The notes under the pieces were generated by a model. That model did no database searches. It worked only from the letters and a program-made list of their open reading frames with translations, and was not told the origin of the DNA. Below, one piece after another: positions 17,931-26,695 of a DNA stretch of 53,758 nucleotides. The stretch is from Polyangiaceae bacterium. GTDB lineage: Bacteria > Myxococcota_A > Polyangia > Polyangiales > Polyangiaceae. Numbering within the stretch: the first letter of the stretch is position 1; every line of letters starts with the position of its first letter. The translations under genes were made by a program, and so were the position numbers. Location: positions 1 to 53,758 of the forward strand of contig JADLEQ010000002.1 of the NCBI GenBank assembly GCA_020846005.1, given 5' to 3'.

Positions 17931-19426
17931 TGAGCCACTTCCTGTTCGAGGACGAGGCGGAGCACGTCATCGTGGGGACGGGCGCCGGCGGCGCGACGGC
18001 GGCGCGCGTGCTGAGTGACGCGGGCCGCTCGCTCGTCCTGCTCGAGGAGGGGCCCAACCTCCGGCCCGACCAGCGCCCGACGGATCTGCTCACCGGCATG
18101 GCGCAGGCCGTCCGCGACATGGGCTCGCAGACGACGACGGGCGCCACGCCCATCCCGCTGCTGCAGGGTCGGCTCGTCGGCGGGAGCACGGCGATCAACT
18201 CGGGCATCATCTGGCGGCTGCCCGAGGACGTGATCGATCACTGGTCGCGGGAGCACGGGCTCGGCGACCTGGTCGAGCGCGCGGCGCTCGAGCGGATCTA
18301 CGAGGTCATCGAGCGCGAGCTCGAGGTCGCGGAGACCGGAGAGGACGTGCTCGGCGGCAACGGCCACCTGATGGCCCGCGCGTGCGAGAAGCTCGGCCTC
18401 CCCGGCAAGCCCATCACGCGCAACGCCCGCCGCTGCCAAGGGCGCGCGCACTGCTTGCAGGGCTGCCCGAGCGAGGCGCGGCAGAGCATGGATGTCTCCT
18501 ACATCCCGATGGCCGTGGCGCGCGGCGCGCGCCTGCACGCGCTCTCCCGCGTCGAGCGGGTGCTGCTCGAGGGCGGGCGCGCCGTGGGCGTCGAGGGAGA
18601 CGTGCTGGACGCCGACACCCGCCGCCCCCGCGGGCGGTTCCGCGTCCGGGCGACGCGGGGCGTCATCGTCGCGGGTGGGGCGGTCCACACGCCGGCGGTC
18701 CTGCTCCGCTCCGGGCTCCGCGGGCTGGTGGGTCACCGCTTCCAGGCGCACCCGGGCGCGGCCGTCTCCGCGCGGTTCCCGGAGCCGGTCGGCATGGGGA
18801 CGGGCGCGACGCAGGGCTACGAGGTGCCGATGCGCACCGACGGCTTCAAGATCGAGTCGCTGTCGCTCCCGCCCGAAATGCTCGCGACGCGCATCCCCGG
18901 CGCGGGGAAGGCGTGGCAGGAGCGCCTGTCGGCGCTCGACTATTACGGCCAGTGGGCGGTCCAGGTCCGGATGAAGGCGCACGGCCGGGTCACGCTGGGG
19001 TGGGGCGGTGGCCCCATCGTCCGCTACGAGCCGCTCGACGACGACGTGGCTCGCGCGCAGAAGGCGATCGGGATAATCTGCCGCATGATGCTGGCCGTGG
19101 GCGCGACCGAGGTGCATCCCGGCATCGGCCACGTGCCGGAGACGCTCCGCACGATCGCCGACGTCGAGGCGTTCGAGCGGACGCGCCTCCGCCGCTCCGA
19201 CATCCACTTCATGGCGTCGCACCTCTTCGGGACGGCGTGCGCGGGGAGCGATCCCACGCGGAGCGTCGTGGGCCCGGATCTGCAGCACCACCAGGTGCGG
19301 GACCTGCACGTGATGGACGCGAGCGTGTTCCCTACGAACCTCGGCGTGAACCCGCAGCACTCGATCATGGCGGTCGTGTACCGCGCCGCAGAGCGCCTCG
19401 CGCAGGCAGAGCGGCGCGCGGCATGA
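17930..19426 (+). CDS. GMC family oxidoreductase (module 2)
   Basis: A 498-residue FAD enzyme. The dinucleotide site is HVIVGTGAGGATAARVLSD (about residues 12-30), followed by LLEEGPNLRPDQ. The GMC signature region GRLVGGSTAINSGIIWRLP and a Cys segment (HCLQGCPSEARQSMDVSYIP) are clear. The C-terminal catalytic region has HFMASHLFGTACAG and DASVFPTNLGVNPQHSIMAV, with the conserved His-Asn type pair. No export signal is seen. Starts at ATG 17930 within TGATG; the stop overlaps the next gene's start as ATGA. Related enzymes oxidise alcohols, sterols or sugars. The GntR/FCD regulator suggests induction by the substrate or a product. Confidence 0.92.
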   Translation: MSHFLFEDEAEHVIVGTGAGGATAARVLSDAGRSLVLLEEGPNLRPDQRPTDLLTGMAQAVRDMGSQTTTGATPIPLLQGRLVGGSTAINSGIIWRLPEDVIDHWSREHGLGDLVERAALERIYEVIERELEVAETGEDVLGGNGHLMARACEKLGLPGKPITRNARRCQGRAHCLQGCPSEARQSMDVSYIPMAVARGARLHALSRVERVLLEGGRAVGVEGDVLDADTRRPRGRFRVRATRGVIVAGGAVHTPAVLLRSGLRGLVGHRFQAHPGAAVSARFPEPVGMGTGATQGYEVPMRTDGFKIESLSLPPEMLATRIPGAGKAWQERLSALDYYGQWAVQVRMKAHGRVTLGWGGGPIVRYEPLDDDVARAQKAIGIICRMMLAVGATEVHPGIGHVPETLRTIADVEAFERTRLRRSDIHFMASHLFGTACAGSDPTRSVVGPDLQHHQVRDLHVMDASVFPTNLGVNPQHSIMAVVYRAAERLAQAERRAA

Positions 19427-20181
19427 GCGCAGCGCGCGCGCGCCGCCTCCGAGCCCCGCGCGCGCTGCGCGGGGTGGGAGCGGCGCGCGGGCGCCGAGCG
19501 GGCGGGCCGTCGGCGCGGTGGGCGCTCGTGGTGGCCGCGCTCTCGACAGGCGCGTGCGGCGGAGGCGACGGCGACGATCTGTACGGGGGCGGCGCGAGCG
19601 GGAGCGCGGGAGCGAGCGGGAGCGCGGGAGCGAGCGGGAGCGCGGGGGCGAGGGGGAGCGGCGGCGCCAGCGGGAGCGGCGGCGCGAGCGGCAGCGCGAG
19701 CGGGGGCGCGAGCGGCAGCGCGGGAGCGGGCGGCAGCGGGGGCGGCGGCGCGGGCGGCGGCGCGAGCGGGAGCGCGGGGGCGGGCGGGAGCGGGGGGTGT
19801 GCGCAGCCCTCGACGTTCTACGCCGACGCGGACGGTGACGGGCACGGGGATCCGGGATCACCCGTGCAGGCGTGCGAGCAGCCGAGCGGCGCGGTCGCCA
19901 GCGCGGACGACTGCTTCGACGGCAACCCGCAGGCGAAGCCGGGGCAGGCCAGCTTCTTCGCCACGGATCGGGGAGATGGCAGCTTCGACTACGACTGCGA
20001 CGGCGACGGCGCGGCCGAGTTCCCGACGGTCGGCACCTGCGGGGTCGCGATCTGCACGCTGACGGCCGGGTGGCGACAGTCCGTCCCGGCGTGCGGCGCG
20101 AGCGGCGAGTGGATCATCGGGTGCACCGGCGTCGGGATCTGCAATCCCACGACCGATCCCCGAGTCTCGAAGTGCCACTGA
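19423..20181 (+). CDS. Lipoprotein with MopE-like metal-binding motif, coupled to the GMC operon
   Basis: A 252-residue predicted lipoprotein. Its Arg-rich N-terminus precedes a signal peptide ending in LSTGACGGG. A Gly/Ser/Ala linker of about 75 residues (repeats of SGSAGA) follows. The mature domain has Asp-rich MopE-like spacing (FYADADGDGHGDPG, ADDCFDGNPQAKPG) that may bind calcium or copper, then a Cys-rich C-terminus (GTCGVAICTLTAGWRQ, NPTTDPRVSKCH). The ATG at 19423 overlaps the GMC stop as ATGA, so translation is coupled. Alternative starts nearer the signal peptide are possible. Why a surface lipoprotein is tied to a GMC enzyme is unclear. Confidence 0.78.
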   Translation: MSAARARRLRAPRALRGVGAARGRRAGGPSARWALVVAALSTGACGGGDGDDLYGGGASGSAGASGSAGASGSAGARGSGGASGSGGASGSASGGASGSAGAGGSGGGGAGGGASGSAGAGGSGGCAQPSTFYADADGDGHGDPGSPVQACEQPSGAVASADDCFDGNPQAKPGQASFFATDRGDGSFDYDCDGDGAAEFPTVGTCGVAICTLTAGWRQSVPACGASGEWIIGCTGVGICNPTTDPRVSKCH

Positions 20182-20218
20182 GCGAGAGCGGCGCTCGTCC
20201 CGGTCCGGGGAGCGCTCG

Positions 20219-21868
20219 GTGAGGGTGCCCGCCCGTGGCGCCGCCGGCGCCAGCGGCGACCGCCTGGCGTGGGCGCTCGTGGGTGCGGTCGCGCTGGTGA
20301 CGTTCACCGCGGTCGCCTCCGGGGGTCGGGTACCTGGCGTCGATCTGCCCCAGCACGCCCTCGCCCTGCGCCGCTGGCTCGACGACACGCCCACCGACGC
20401 GTGGGCCCTGCGGTGGAGCGCCCCCTACGGCGCGTTCTACGCGCTCGCCTGGGCCTTCACTGCGCTCGGAGCCGACCCCGCGCGGGGCACCTGGCTGGCG
20501 TTCGCGTGCGCGCTCGCGGCGCTCCCGCTCGCGAGCGGGTGGCTGGCGCGGGCGCACGGCGCGAGCCCGGCCTTCGGTGTGCTCGCCCTGCTCGGCGCGT
20601 TCGGACCGGTGACCGCGTGGGGCTTCGGGTCGCTGCTGCTCGGCGCGGGCGTCGCGGCGGGCGCGCTCGGGCTCGCGCGCTGGCACGCCGATCGGCCTCG
20701 AGTCGGGAGCGGCGCGGCGCTCGCGATCGCGGTCGTGCTGACCTATGCGTCGCACCTCTTCGCCTGGGGGCTGCTCCTGCCGTTCGCAGCGCTGACGCTC
20801 GGCACGGGGCGTGGCAGCGTCGCCCGGCGCGTGGGGCCGCTCGCGCTGGGCGCGGCCGTGACCGGCGCGCTCGCCTGGTGGTGGAGCAGCGGGCTGGTGC
20901 TGAGCGACTTCGCGCGGCGCGAGATCGAGACGATGCGCCGGGTCGCCGATCCGAGCGCCGGGGAGCGACTCGCGGCGGTGGGCGACGCGCTCGCGTCGTA
21001 CGGGCGGGCCGGGGCCCTGCTGCCCGCGCAGCTCGGCCTGGTCCTGGTGATGGGGGTCGCGCTCGCCCTGGTGCTGCGCTCGCGGACACGAGCGTGGTCG
21101 CGCCTGCACCGCTTGGCCCGCCGCAAGGGAGACCCGACCCACGGCGCGAGCGCGCCGGCGGAGCGCGCCCGCCGCGGGCCGCTCGTGGCCACGCTGCACC
21201 GCGCCACCGTGCCGGTCCTCGCGGCGACGTGCGCGATCGCGTACCTGGCCCTGCCGATCGTGGTGAACGGCGTCTACCTCGTGTACCCTCGGGTGCTACC
21301 CTTTCTCGGGGTCGCGCTCCCGGCGTGCTTGCGCGCGCCCGGATCGCGTGCCCTGCGGGGCCTCGCGCGGTTCGCCGTCGTCCCCGCGCTCGCGGTCGCC
21401 CTGGCCGCGCACGGCGAGACCCGCTGGTGGGACGCCGAGACCCGCTGCATCGACCACCTCGGCGCTCACGTCGGCCGCGACCCGCGCCTGGTGCCGCTCG
21501 ACTTCGACCCACGGCACGGGTCGCTGCCCGCGCCGCTGCACCTCCACCTCGGCGCCGAGCTCGTCGCGCGCCACGGCGGACAGGTCGCGTTCGACTTCGC
21601 CGACTTCGGCGCGGGGGTGCTGGTGTACGCGCCGGGGTGGCGGCGCGAGGTGCTGCCGTCGCGAGAGTTCGAGCCCGGCCGCTACCAGCACGCCGAGCAC
21701 GGCCGCGGCTTCGACACCTGGCTGGTCCGCGCGCCGCGGGGTCTCGAGGAGCGGCTCCTCCCCGAGCCGGGGCTGGAGGCGCACCCCTGCGGGCAGTGGA
21801 CGCTGTACGTCCGCCCCCGCGGTCCGCTCGGCGAGAGCGCGTACCTGCCCCACCGGGGGGGCAGCTAG
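20219..21868 (+). CDS. Multi-pass membrane protein of unknown function
   Basis: A 549-residue polytopic protein with about ten hydrophobic segments, for example LAWALVGAVALVTFTAVA, FGVLALLGAFGPVTAWGFG and VLAATCAIAYLALPIVVNGV. The last 170 residues are soluble. An early DLPQHALALRRW resembles the acidic/His first loop of GT-C glycosyltransferase-like membrane proteins, but no definite family was recognised. Start GTG 20219 lies 37 bp after the lipoprotein stop, so read-through from the GMC operon is possible. A GTG at 20225 is an alternative. Middle loop is Arg-rich (WSRLHRLARRKGDP), suggesting a cytoplasmic position. Confidence 0.7.
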   Translation: MRVPARGAAGASGDRLAWALVGAVALVTFTAVASGGRVPGVDLPQHALALRRWLDDTPTDAWALRWSAPYGAFYALAWAFTALGADPARGTWLAFACALAALPLASGWLARAHGASPAFGVLALLGAFGPVTAWGFGSLLLGAGVAAGALGLARWHADRPRVGSGAALAIAVVLTYASHLFAWGLLLPFAALTLGTGRGSVARRVGPLALGAAVTGALAWWWSSGLVLSDFARREIETMRRVADPSAGERLAAVGDALASYGRAGALLPAQLGLVLVMGVALALVLRSRTRAWSRLHRLARRKGDPTHGASAPAERARRGPLVATLHRATVPVLAATCAIAYLALPIVVNGVYLVYPRVLPFLGVALPACLRAPGSRALRGLARFAVVPALAVALAAHGETRWWDAETRCIDHLGAHVGRDPRLVPLDFDPRHGSLPAPLHLHLGAELVARHGGQVAFDFADFGAGVLVYAPGWRREVLPSREFEPGRYQHAEHGRGFDTWLVRAPRGLEERLLPEPGLEAHPCGQWTLYVRPRGPLGESAYLPHRGGS

Positions 21869-21919
21869 CGCGGCGTGCCAGCGCCGCCCAGCGCGCGTGC
21901 CGCGCGCTAGAGTCCGGTA

Positions 21920-22729
21920 GTGCGGTTCGCTGCGTTCACGGACGTCCACTTCGGCCCGGCCGCGAGCTTCGAGGGCAAGCTGCGCAAGCTCAGCCACCAC
22001 GCCGGCGCGCTGGTCGCCGACGTGATCGAACGACTGAACCGGGACGAGCACCCCGAGCTCGTGGTGAACCTGGGCGACGTCGTGGAGGACGAGAGCCGTG
22101 ACGCCGATCGCGCGCGGTACGCAGAGCTCGTCGCGCTCGGCGCGCAGCTCGACGCGCCGCTGGTCCACGTGGCCGGCAACCACGACTCCGTCCACCTGGA
22201 CGACGACGACCTGCGCGCGCTCTGGCGCCACGAGGGCGAGCTGTTCCGCTCGTGGGACGCCGGCGGCGTGCACTTCGCCGCGCTCCGCTCCGTCGAGCGC
22301 AAGGACCGCGACGTACGCCTGCCGCGCGAGCAGGTCGACTGGCTCGCGGACGACCTCCGACGCGCGGCGTGGCCGAGCGTCGTGCTCGTCCACCATCCGC
22401 TCGGCGAGCTGGACTTGGCGGCCAACCGTTGGTTCGCGCGGGCGCCGCACCTGTGCCGGATCGCGGAGCGGCGCGAGGTGCGAGGGGTGATCGAGGCGAG
22501 CGGCAAGGTCGCGCTCGTCCTGAACGGGCACGCGCACTGGAACCACCTGGACGTGTGCGGGGGGATCCCGTACGTGACGCTGCAGAGCGTCGTCGAGAAC
22601 CTGGACGAAGACGCGCCCGGTCGCCCCGCGCGGGCCTACGCTGTGGTCGACCTCACGCCGCGCCGGGTCCTCGTGCGCGTGGGCGGCGAGGAGCCCGCGA
22701 GGTACCAGGTGGAGCTGGCGCCTCGTTGA
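21920..22729 (+). CDS. Calcineurin-like metallophosphoesterase
   Basis: A 269-residue metal-dependent phosphoesterase. All family motifs are present in order: FTDVHFG (Asp8, His10), NLGDVV (about 53), AGNHDS (about 85), VLVHHPLG (about 155) and NGHAHWNH (about 198). These residues bind a two-metal centre. The compact form without a signal peptide resembles cyclic-nucleotide or general phosphodiesterases of this superfamily. The GTG at 21920 directly precedes the conserved first strand. A GC hairpin (gcgcgcgtgccgcgcgc) lies between it and the membrane protein gene. Substrate unknown. Confidence 0.88.
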   Translation: MRFAAFTDVHFGPAASFEGKLRKLSHHAGALVADVIERLNRDEHPELVVNLGDVVEDESRDADRARYAELVALGAQLDAPLVHVAGNHDSVHLDDDDLRALWRHEGELFRSWDAGGVHFAALRSVERKDRDVRLPREQVDWLADDLRRAAWPSVVLVHHPLGELDLAANRWFARAPHLCRIAERREVRGVIEASGKVALVLNGHAHWNHLDVCGGIPYVTLQSVVENLDEDAPGRPARAYAVVDLTPRRVLVRVGGEEPARYQVELAPR

Positions 22730-22750
22730 CGCCGGAGAGACCAGCTCGGG

Positions 22751-23269
22751 TCAGTAGCCTTCGACGGTGATCTTCTTCACCTGGACCGGGGTCACCGGGC
22801 GGTCGCCGGCGGCCGTCTTCGTCGTCTCGATCTTCTGGACCACGTCCTGGCCGGACACGATCTTGCCGAACACCGGGTGCCTGGAGTTCCCCGGCGTGAA
22901 CCAGTCCAGATAGTGGTTGTGGACGGTGTTGATGAAGAACTGCGAGCCGCCGCTGTTCGGGCGCCCGGTGTTCGCCATGGAGAGCGTGAACGGCTCGTTC
23001 GAGAGCTTGTGGGCCTCGGGGTGCTCGTCCTGGATGGTGCCGTTCGGCGGGCCGCCGGTCCCCGCGCGACCGCTGTTCGGGTCCTTGGAGTGCGGGCACC
23101 CGAACTGAATCATGAAGCCCTTGATGACACGGTGGAAGTGCAGGCCGTCGTAGAAGCCGCTCTTCGCGAGATCGAGGAAGTTCTTCGCCGTGAGCGGCAT
23201 CTTGTCGAGGTAGAGTTCGGCGCTGAAGTTGCCGAGGCTGGTCTCGAAGGTTGCGGTCGGGTTGGCCAT
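22751..23269 (-). CDS. Cyclophilin-type peptidyl-prolyl cis-trans isomerase
   Basis: A 172-residue cytoplasmic cyclophilin close to the PpiB type. It has LPLTAKNF-like ([12 protein letters not shown]), the catalytic [13 protein letters not shown] with the key Arg, and GGSQFFINT. The C-terminal [18 protein letters not shown] is standard. It catalyses proline isomerisation during protein folding. No signal peptide. AGGAG lies six bases before the ATG. It is last in a minus-strand run of aminotransferase, heme O synthase and this gene, with an 81-bp gap before it. Confidence 0.95.
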   Translation of the reverse strand: MANPTATFETSLGNFSAELYLDKMPLTAKNFLDLAKSGFYDGLHFHRVIKGFMIQFGCPHSKDPNSGRAGTGGPPNGTIQDEHPEAHKLSNEPFTLSMANTGRPNSGGSQFFINTVHNHYLDWFTPGNSRHPVFGKIVSGQDVVQKIETTKTAAGDRPVTPVQVKKITVEGY

Positions 23270-23350
23270 CGCGATCTCCTGGGGGTCGAACGAGCCCCGC
23301 TTCTAGCACTGCTCGCGCCGGACCGGCTCCCCGGGACGCCCCCAAGCGCC

Positions 23351-24274
23351 TCAGCCGAGGCGCGTGCTCAGGACGAGCGTGGTGAAGAGCGCCACCAGGT
23401 GCGGCATGGACGAGAAGAACACGGCGCGCGCCCAGCGTTCGCCACCCTCGCGTAGCCACCCGTACACCGCGAGGGCGCCGTAGGCGAGACCCGTGAGCGA
23501 CGCCACGGCGACGTAGGCCGGCCCACCGAGGCCGACGAGCGGCGGCGCCAAACTCACGAGCAGCAGCGCCGCCGCTCCGGCGGCGAGCTGGCGCCGGGTC
23601 GACGCGGCCCCGTGCACCACGGGCGCCACGCGGATCCCTGCGCGCGCGTACTCGTCGCGGCGGAAGGTCGCGATGGCGAGGAAGTGCGGGAGCTGCCACA
23701 CGAAGAGGATCGCGAACAAGGCGAGCCCGCCGAGCCCAACCTCGCCGGTGACGCTCGCCCAGCCGATCAGCGGCGGGAGCGCGCCGGGTACGGCCCCGAC
23801 GTACAGCGCGAGCGGGGTCGCGCGCTTCATCGGCGTGTACGCGCCGACGTAGACGACCAGCGCCGCCACCGCGAGCGCCGCCGCGACCGGGCCGGCCAGC
23901 ACCGCGAGGAGCGCCGAGCCAGCGAGGGCGACCACGATGCCGAACCCCCAGGCGACCTCGGCCGACACGCGCCCCTCCGGCAGCGGGCGCGTGCGGGTGC
24001 GGGACATCAGCGCGTCCGTCTCCCGCTCGAGCGCCTGGTTCAGCGCGTTCGCGCCGGCCACGACGAGCGCGGTGCCGCCGAGCGCCGCCGCGAGGCGCGC
24101 GCCCTCGACGGCGCCGGGCGCCGCGAACGCCCCGGCCGCCGTGGTGATCACGACCAGGCGCGTGACCCCCGGCTTCGTGAGCTCCCAGAGCGCGCCCGGG
24201 CTGGCCGCGAGCGCGGGAGCCGAAGCGCCGCCGCCCGAGGGGGCCGACGACGACACGGTGGGCGGGGCGCTCAT
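23351..24274 (-). CDS. ctaB: Protoheme IX farnesyltransferase (heme O synthase)
   Basis: A 307-residue UbiA-superfamily membrane prenyltransferase that adds farnesyl to heme b to make heme O for terminal oxidases. The first Asp-rich site reads NALNQALERETDALM followed by SRTRTRPLP, the expected N-x-x-D-like and R-T-x-x-R-P pattern of CtaB/CyoE. After it come LVVYVGAYTPMKRATPLAL, an Ile-Gly-Trp loop, and FVWQLPHFLAIATFRRDEYA, which is highly diagnostic. About eight or nine membrane segments. No cytochrome oxidase genes are adjacent, so the usual operon is broken here. An N-terminal Ser/Pro/Ala stretch is not conserved. Confidence 0.94.
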   Translation of the reverse strand: MSAPPTVSSSAPSGGGASAPALAASPGALWELTKPGVTRLVVITTAAGAFAAPGAVEGARLAAALGGTALVVAGANALNQALERETDALMSRTRTRPLPEGRVSAEVAWGFGIVVALAGSALLAVLAGPVAAALAVAALVVYVGAYTPMKRATPLALYVGAVPGALPPLIGWASVTGEVGLGGLALFAILFVWQLPHFLAIATFRRDEYARAGIRVAPVVHGAASTRRQLAAGAAALLLVSLAPPLVGLGGPAYVAVASLTGLAYGALAVYGWLREGGERWARAVFFSSMPHLVALFTTLVLSTRLG

Positions 24275-24354
24275 GGGGAAGCCGACGGGAGGCGCGCGCG
24301 GACGCGGACCGGGAGCATAGGTGCCGGCCCGGAGAGCGTCGAGGCCCCCGTCGC

Positions 24355-25554
24355 TCAGCGCTTCGCGGACCGGACGGCGTCGGCCAGGAGGGAGAGCGCC
24401 TCCTCGATCACGCTCTCCGAGGTCGCGTAGCTGAAGCGCACCCGTCCCGGCGCGCCGAACGGCTCACCCGCGACGGCCGCGATCCCGCACGTGTCGAGCT
24501 GCCAGAGGGTCACGTCGTCCGCGCTGGAGAGGACCTTCTCGCCGTGGCGGATGCCGTAGAGGCCGGTCACTTCGGGGAGCGCGTAGAAAGCGCCGCGCGG
24601 GAGCGGGCAGCGGACCCCCGGGATGGCGTTCAGCCCCGCGACCATCCTGGCGCGCCGGGCGGCGAACGCCGCGCGCATCTCGCGCACGGTGTCGCGCGGA
24701 CCGAGCAGCGCGGCCTCGGCGGCGGCCTGCGCCACGGCGGTGGGGTTCGTCGTCGACTGCCCCTGGACCTTCAGGATCTGGCGGGCGAGGTGGGGCGGCG
24801 TGATGCACCAGCCGATACGCCAGCCCGTCATCGCGTAGGTCTTGCTCACCCCGTCGACGACGATCAGCCGATCCCGCAGCGAGGGCGCGATCCTCGCGAG
24901 CGACACGTGCTCGAAGCCGTCGTACACGAGCTCCCCGTAGATCTCGTCGACGATGATCCACGCTCCGGACTCCTCCAAGACGGGGATCAACGCCTCGAGC
25001 TCCGCCCGGGAGTAGGCGGCGCCGCTCGGGTTCGACGGCGTGCACAGCACGATCGCCTTGGTGCGAGGCGACAGCGCGGCCCGGAGCGCCTCCGGCGACA
25101 TCACGAAGCCGTCCTCGGCGCTCGTCTCGACGAAGCGGGGCACGCCGCCGAAGAGTCGCACCTGCTCCGGATAGCTCACCCAGTACGGGGCCGGCACGAT
25201 CACCTCGTCCCCGGGATCGACGAGCGCCAGCGCGAGGTTGAAGAGCACGTGCTTGGCCCCGACCCCGACGCTCACCTGGTCGGGCGTCGGCGCCCAGCCG
25301 CGGTCGCGCTCCGTCGCGGTGCAGACGGCCTGGCGCAACGACTGGGTGCCCGTGACGTGCGTGTAGTGCGAGGAGGTGGCGAGCGCGCGCGCGGCGGCCT
25401 CTCGGACGTGCTCCGGGGTCGCGAAGTCGGGCTCGCCGACGCCGAACGCGAACACCTTGCGCCCCGTCGCGCGGAGCTCCGCGGCCTTCGCCGTCATGGC
25501 GAGCGTGGCGCTGGGGGCGATGGCGTCGAGGCGCTGAGCGAGGGCCGTGGGCAT
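24355..25554 (-). CDS. Pyridoxal phosphate-dependent aminotransferase (aspartate aminotransferase type)
   Basis: A 399-residue class I/II aminotransferase. Start is MPTALAQRLDAIAPSATLAM with GVGEPDFATPEHV, the substrate-loop pattern of subgroup I-gamma aspartate aminotransferases. The PLP Lys is about residue 238 in VDGVSKTYAMTGWRIGW. Also seen are VPAPYWVSYPEQVRLFGG, CTPSNPSGAAYS and DEIYGELVY. The C-terminal substrate Arg lies in GRVRFSYATS. It probably interconverts aspartate or other amino acids with 2-oxoglutarate. An in-frame GTG at 25572 would overlap the upstream stop as GTGA and add six residues; ATG 25554 matches the family start. Confidence 0.93.
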   Translation of the reverse strand: MPTALAQRLDAIAPSATLAMTAKAAELRATGRKVFAFGVGEPDFATPEHVREAAARALATSSHYTHVTGTQSLRQAVCTATERDRGWAPTPDQVSVGVGAKHVLFNLALALVDPGDEVIVPAPYWVSYPEQVRLFGGVPRFVETSAEDGFVMSPEALRAALSPRTKAIVLCTPSNPSGAAYSRAELEALIPVLEESGAWIIVDEIYGELVYDGFEHVSLARIAPSLRDRLIVVDGVSKTYAMTGWRIGWCITPPHLARQILKVQGQSTTNPTAVAQAAAEAALLGPRDTVREMRAAFAARRARMVAGLNAIPGVRCPLPRGAFYALPEVTGLYGIRHGEKVLSSADDVTLWQLDTCGIAAVAGEPFGAPGRVRFSYATSESVIEEALSLLADAVRSAKR

Positions 25555-25568
25555 GGGGCGGCCGCGTA

Positions 25569-26558
25569 TCACCGGCCGCGCAGTCGAGCAACGCGCGCCA
25601 CGCGGCGTGGGACGTGGACCAGCGACGCGGCCCCCAGGACCACGGCGAGCCCGGCGACCGCCGGCACGATCAGGATCGCGATCGACGAAGCCCCCGCGCG
25701 GTCGAGCCGCGTGACGAGCCCGAGCGCCAGCAGCCCCCCTCCTCCGGCGAGCGCGAGCGATGCGGCGCGCCCCGCCCCCGCCCACAGGACTCCGCCGAGG
25801 ACGACCAGCCCGAGCACGAGCGCGGTGAGCGACGAGTCGGCGGCGCGACCGATCGCCGTCCGCGCGACGGCGCGCCCCCAGCCGGGCAGACCGGACACCG
25901 TCGCCTCGCGCGCTGACACCGCTACGCTGCGCGGGGCGCCGGGCCCCGGGAGCGCCAGCTCAAGATCGCGGAGGCCGAGCTCCGTCAGCGCGTCGTTCGC
26001 CCGCACCTCGGTCGCCGAGAGCCACGCGCGCTCGCTCGTGCCGGGCACCGCGCCGACGGCGCGCGGCGCCCGCCCCGGAAAGCACACCCAGTCGAGGCCG
26101 GCGAGCGGCACCGCCACGGAGCGCGGCGCGTCCACCGCGGCGCAGCTCCGGCGACCCTCCTCGACGACGGCCGTGAGCAGGCGACCCGGCGGACCCGGAT
26201 CGGGTATCGCCGCGCCCGCGGCGGCCGCGACCCCGACCGCGATCGCGAGCGGCCCCGTCGCCTCGAGCGCCACCCGGAGCGGGGACGCCCCGAGCGCAAA
26301 GAGCGCCCGCGCCTCGCCCCGCTCGACGGCCCGGGCCGCCCACAGCGCGACGCCGAGCGGCACGCCGAGCAGGAGCGCGGCGTCGACGGCCGCGGCGAGG
26401 AGCGCGGCCGCGAACGGCCAGGCGAGCCGGAGCGGAACGTCCGGTGCGAGCAGCCACGGCAGGAGGCGCACCGCCCCCGCCGCAAGCCCCGCCGCGAGCA
26501 CGAGCGCGCCGCCGCCGGCCGCCCCCGCCGCCACGCGAACCCCAACGGCCGACCACAT
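25569..26558 (-). CDS. LptF/LptG-like membrane protein
   Basis: A 329-residue integral membrane protein. Three N-terminal hydrophobic segments are followed by about 110 mainly soluble residues and three more helices (SSLTALVLGLVVLGGVL, AGGGGLLALGLV, AILIVPAVAGLAVVLGA). Between helices 2 and 3 lies RAVERGEARALFALGASPLR, in the place and style of the coupling helix of LptF/LptG permeases. Topology thus fits the LPS-export permease family, but sequence identity to it is weak and the periplasmic part is short. It could be another FtsX-like or unclassified permease. Located directly upstream of the aminotransferase gene. Confidence 0.45.
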   Translation of the reverse strand: MWSAVGVRVAAGAAGGGALVLAAGLAAGAVRLLPWLLAPDVPLRLAWPFAAALLAAAVDAALLLGVPLGVALWAARAVERGEARALFALGASPLRVALEATGPLAIAVGVAAAAGAAIPDPGPPGRLLTAVVEEGRRSCAAVDAPRSVAVPLAGLDWVCFPGRAPRAVGAVPGTSERAWLSATEVRANDALTELGLRDLELALPGPGAPRSVAVSAREATVSGLPGWGRAVARTAIGRAADSSLTALVLGLVVLGGVLWAGAGRAASLALAGGGGLLALGLVTRLDRAGASSIAILIVPAVAGLAVVLGAASLVHVPRRVARVARLRGR

Positions 26559-26577
26559 TGCGCCGAGACTGGAGCGC

Positions 26578-26604
26578 GCCGGCCGGGTTGTCGAGCCGGC
26601 CGGC
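26578..26604. repeat. Inverted repeat in divergent intergenic region
   Basis: Perfect 9-bp arms gccggccgg and ccggccggc flank a 9-base loop. It lies 20 bp upstream of the LptF/G-like gene start on the minus strand and 92 bp upstream of the plus-strand gene at 26696, where an operator or RNA hairpin could act. No T tract follows, so it is not an obvious terminator. Confidence 0.55.
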
Positions 26605-26695
26605 CTGGCGCCCAGTCGACTTCGAGGTGGGGCCGGCCCTGGACTTCCCTGGCCGGAGCGCCCGTGCCATGCTCGGCGCCCGTACCGGAGGGTCC

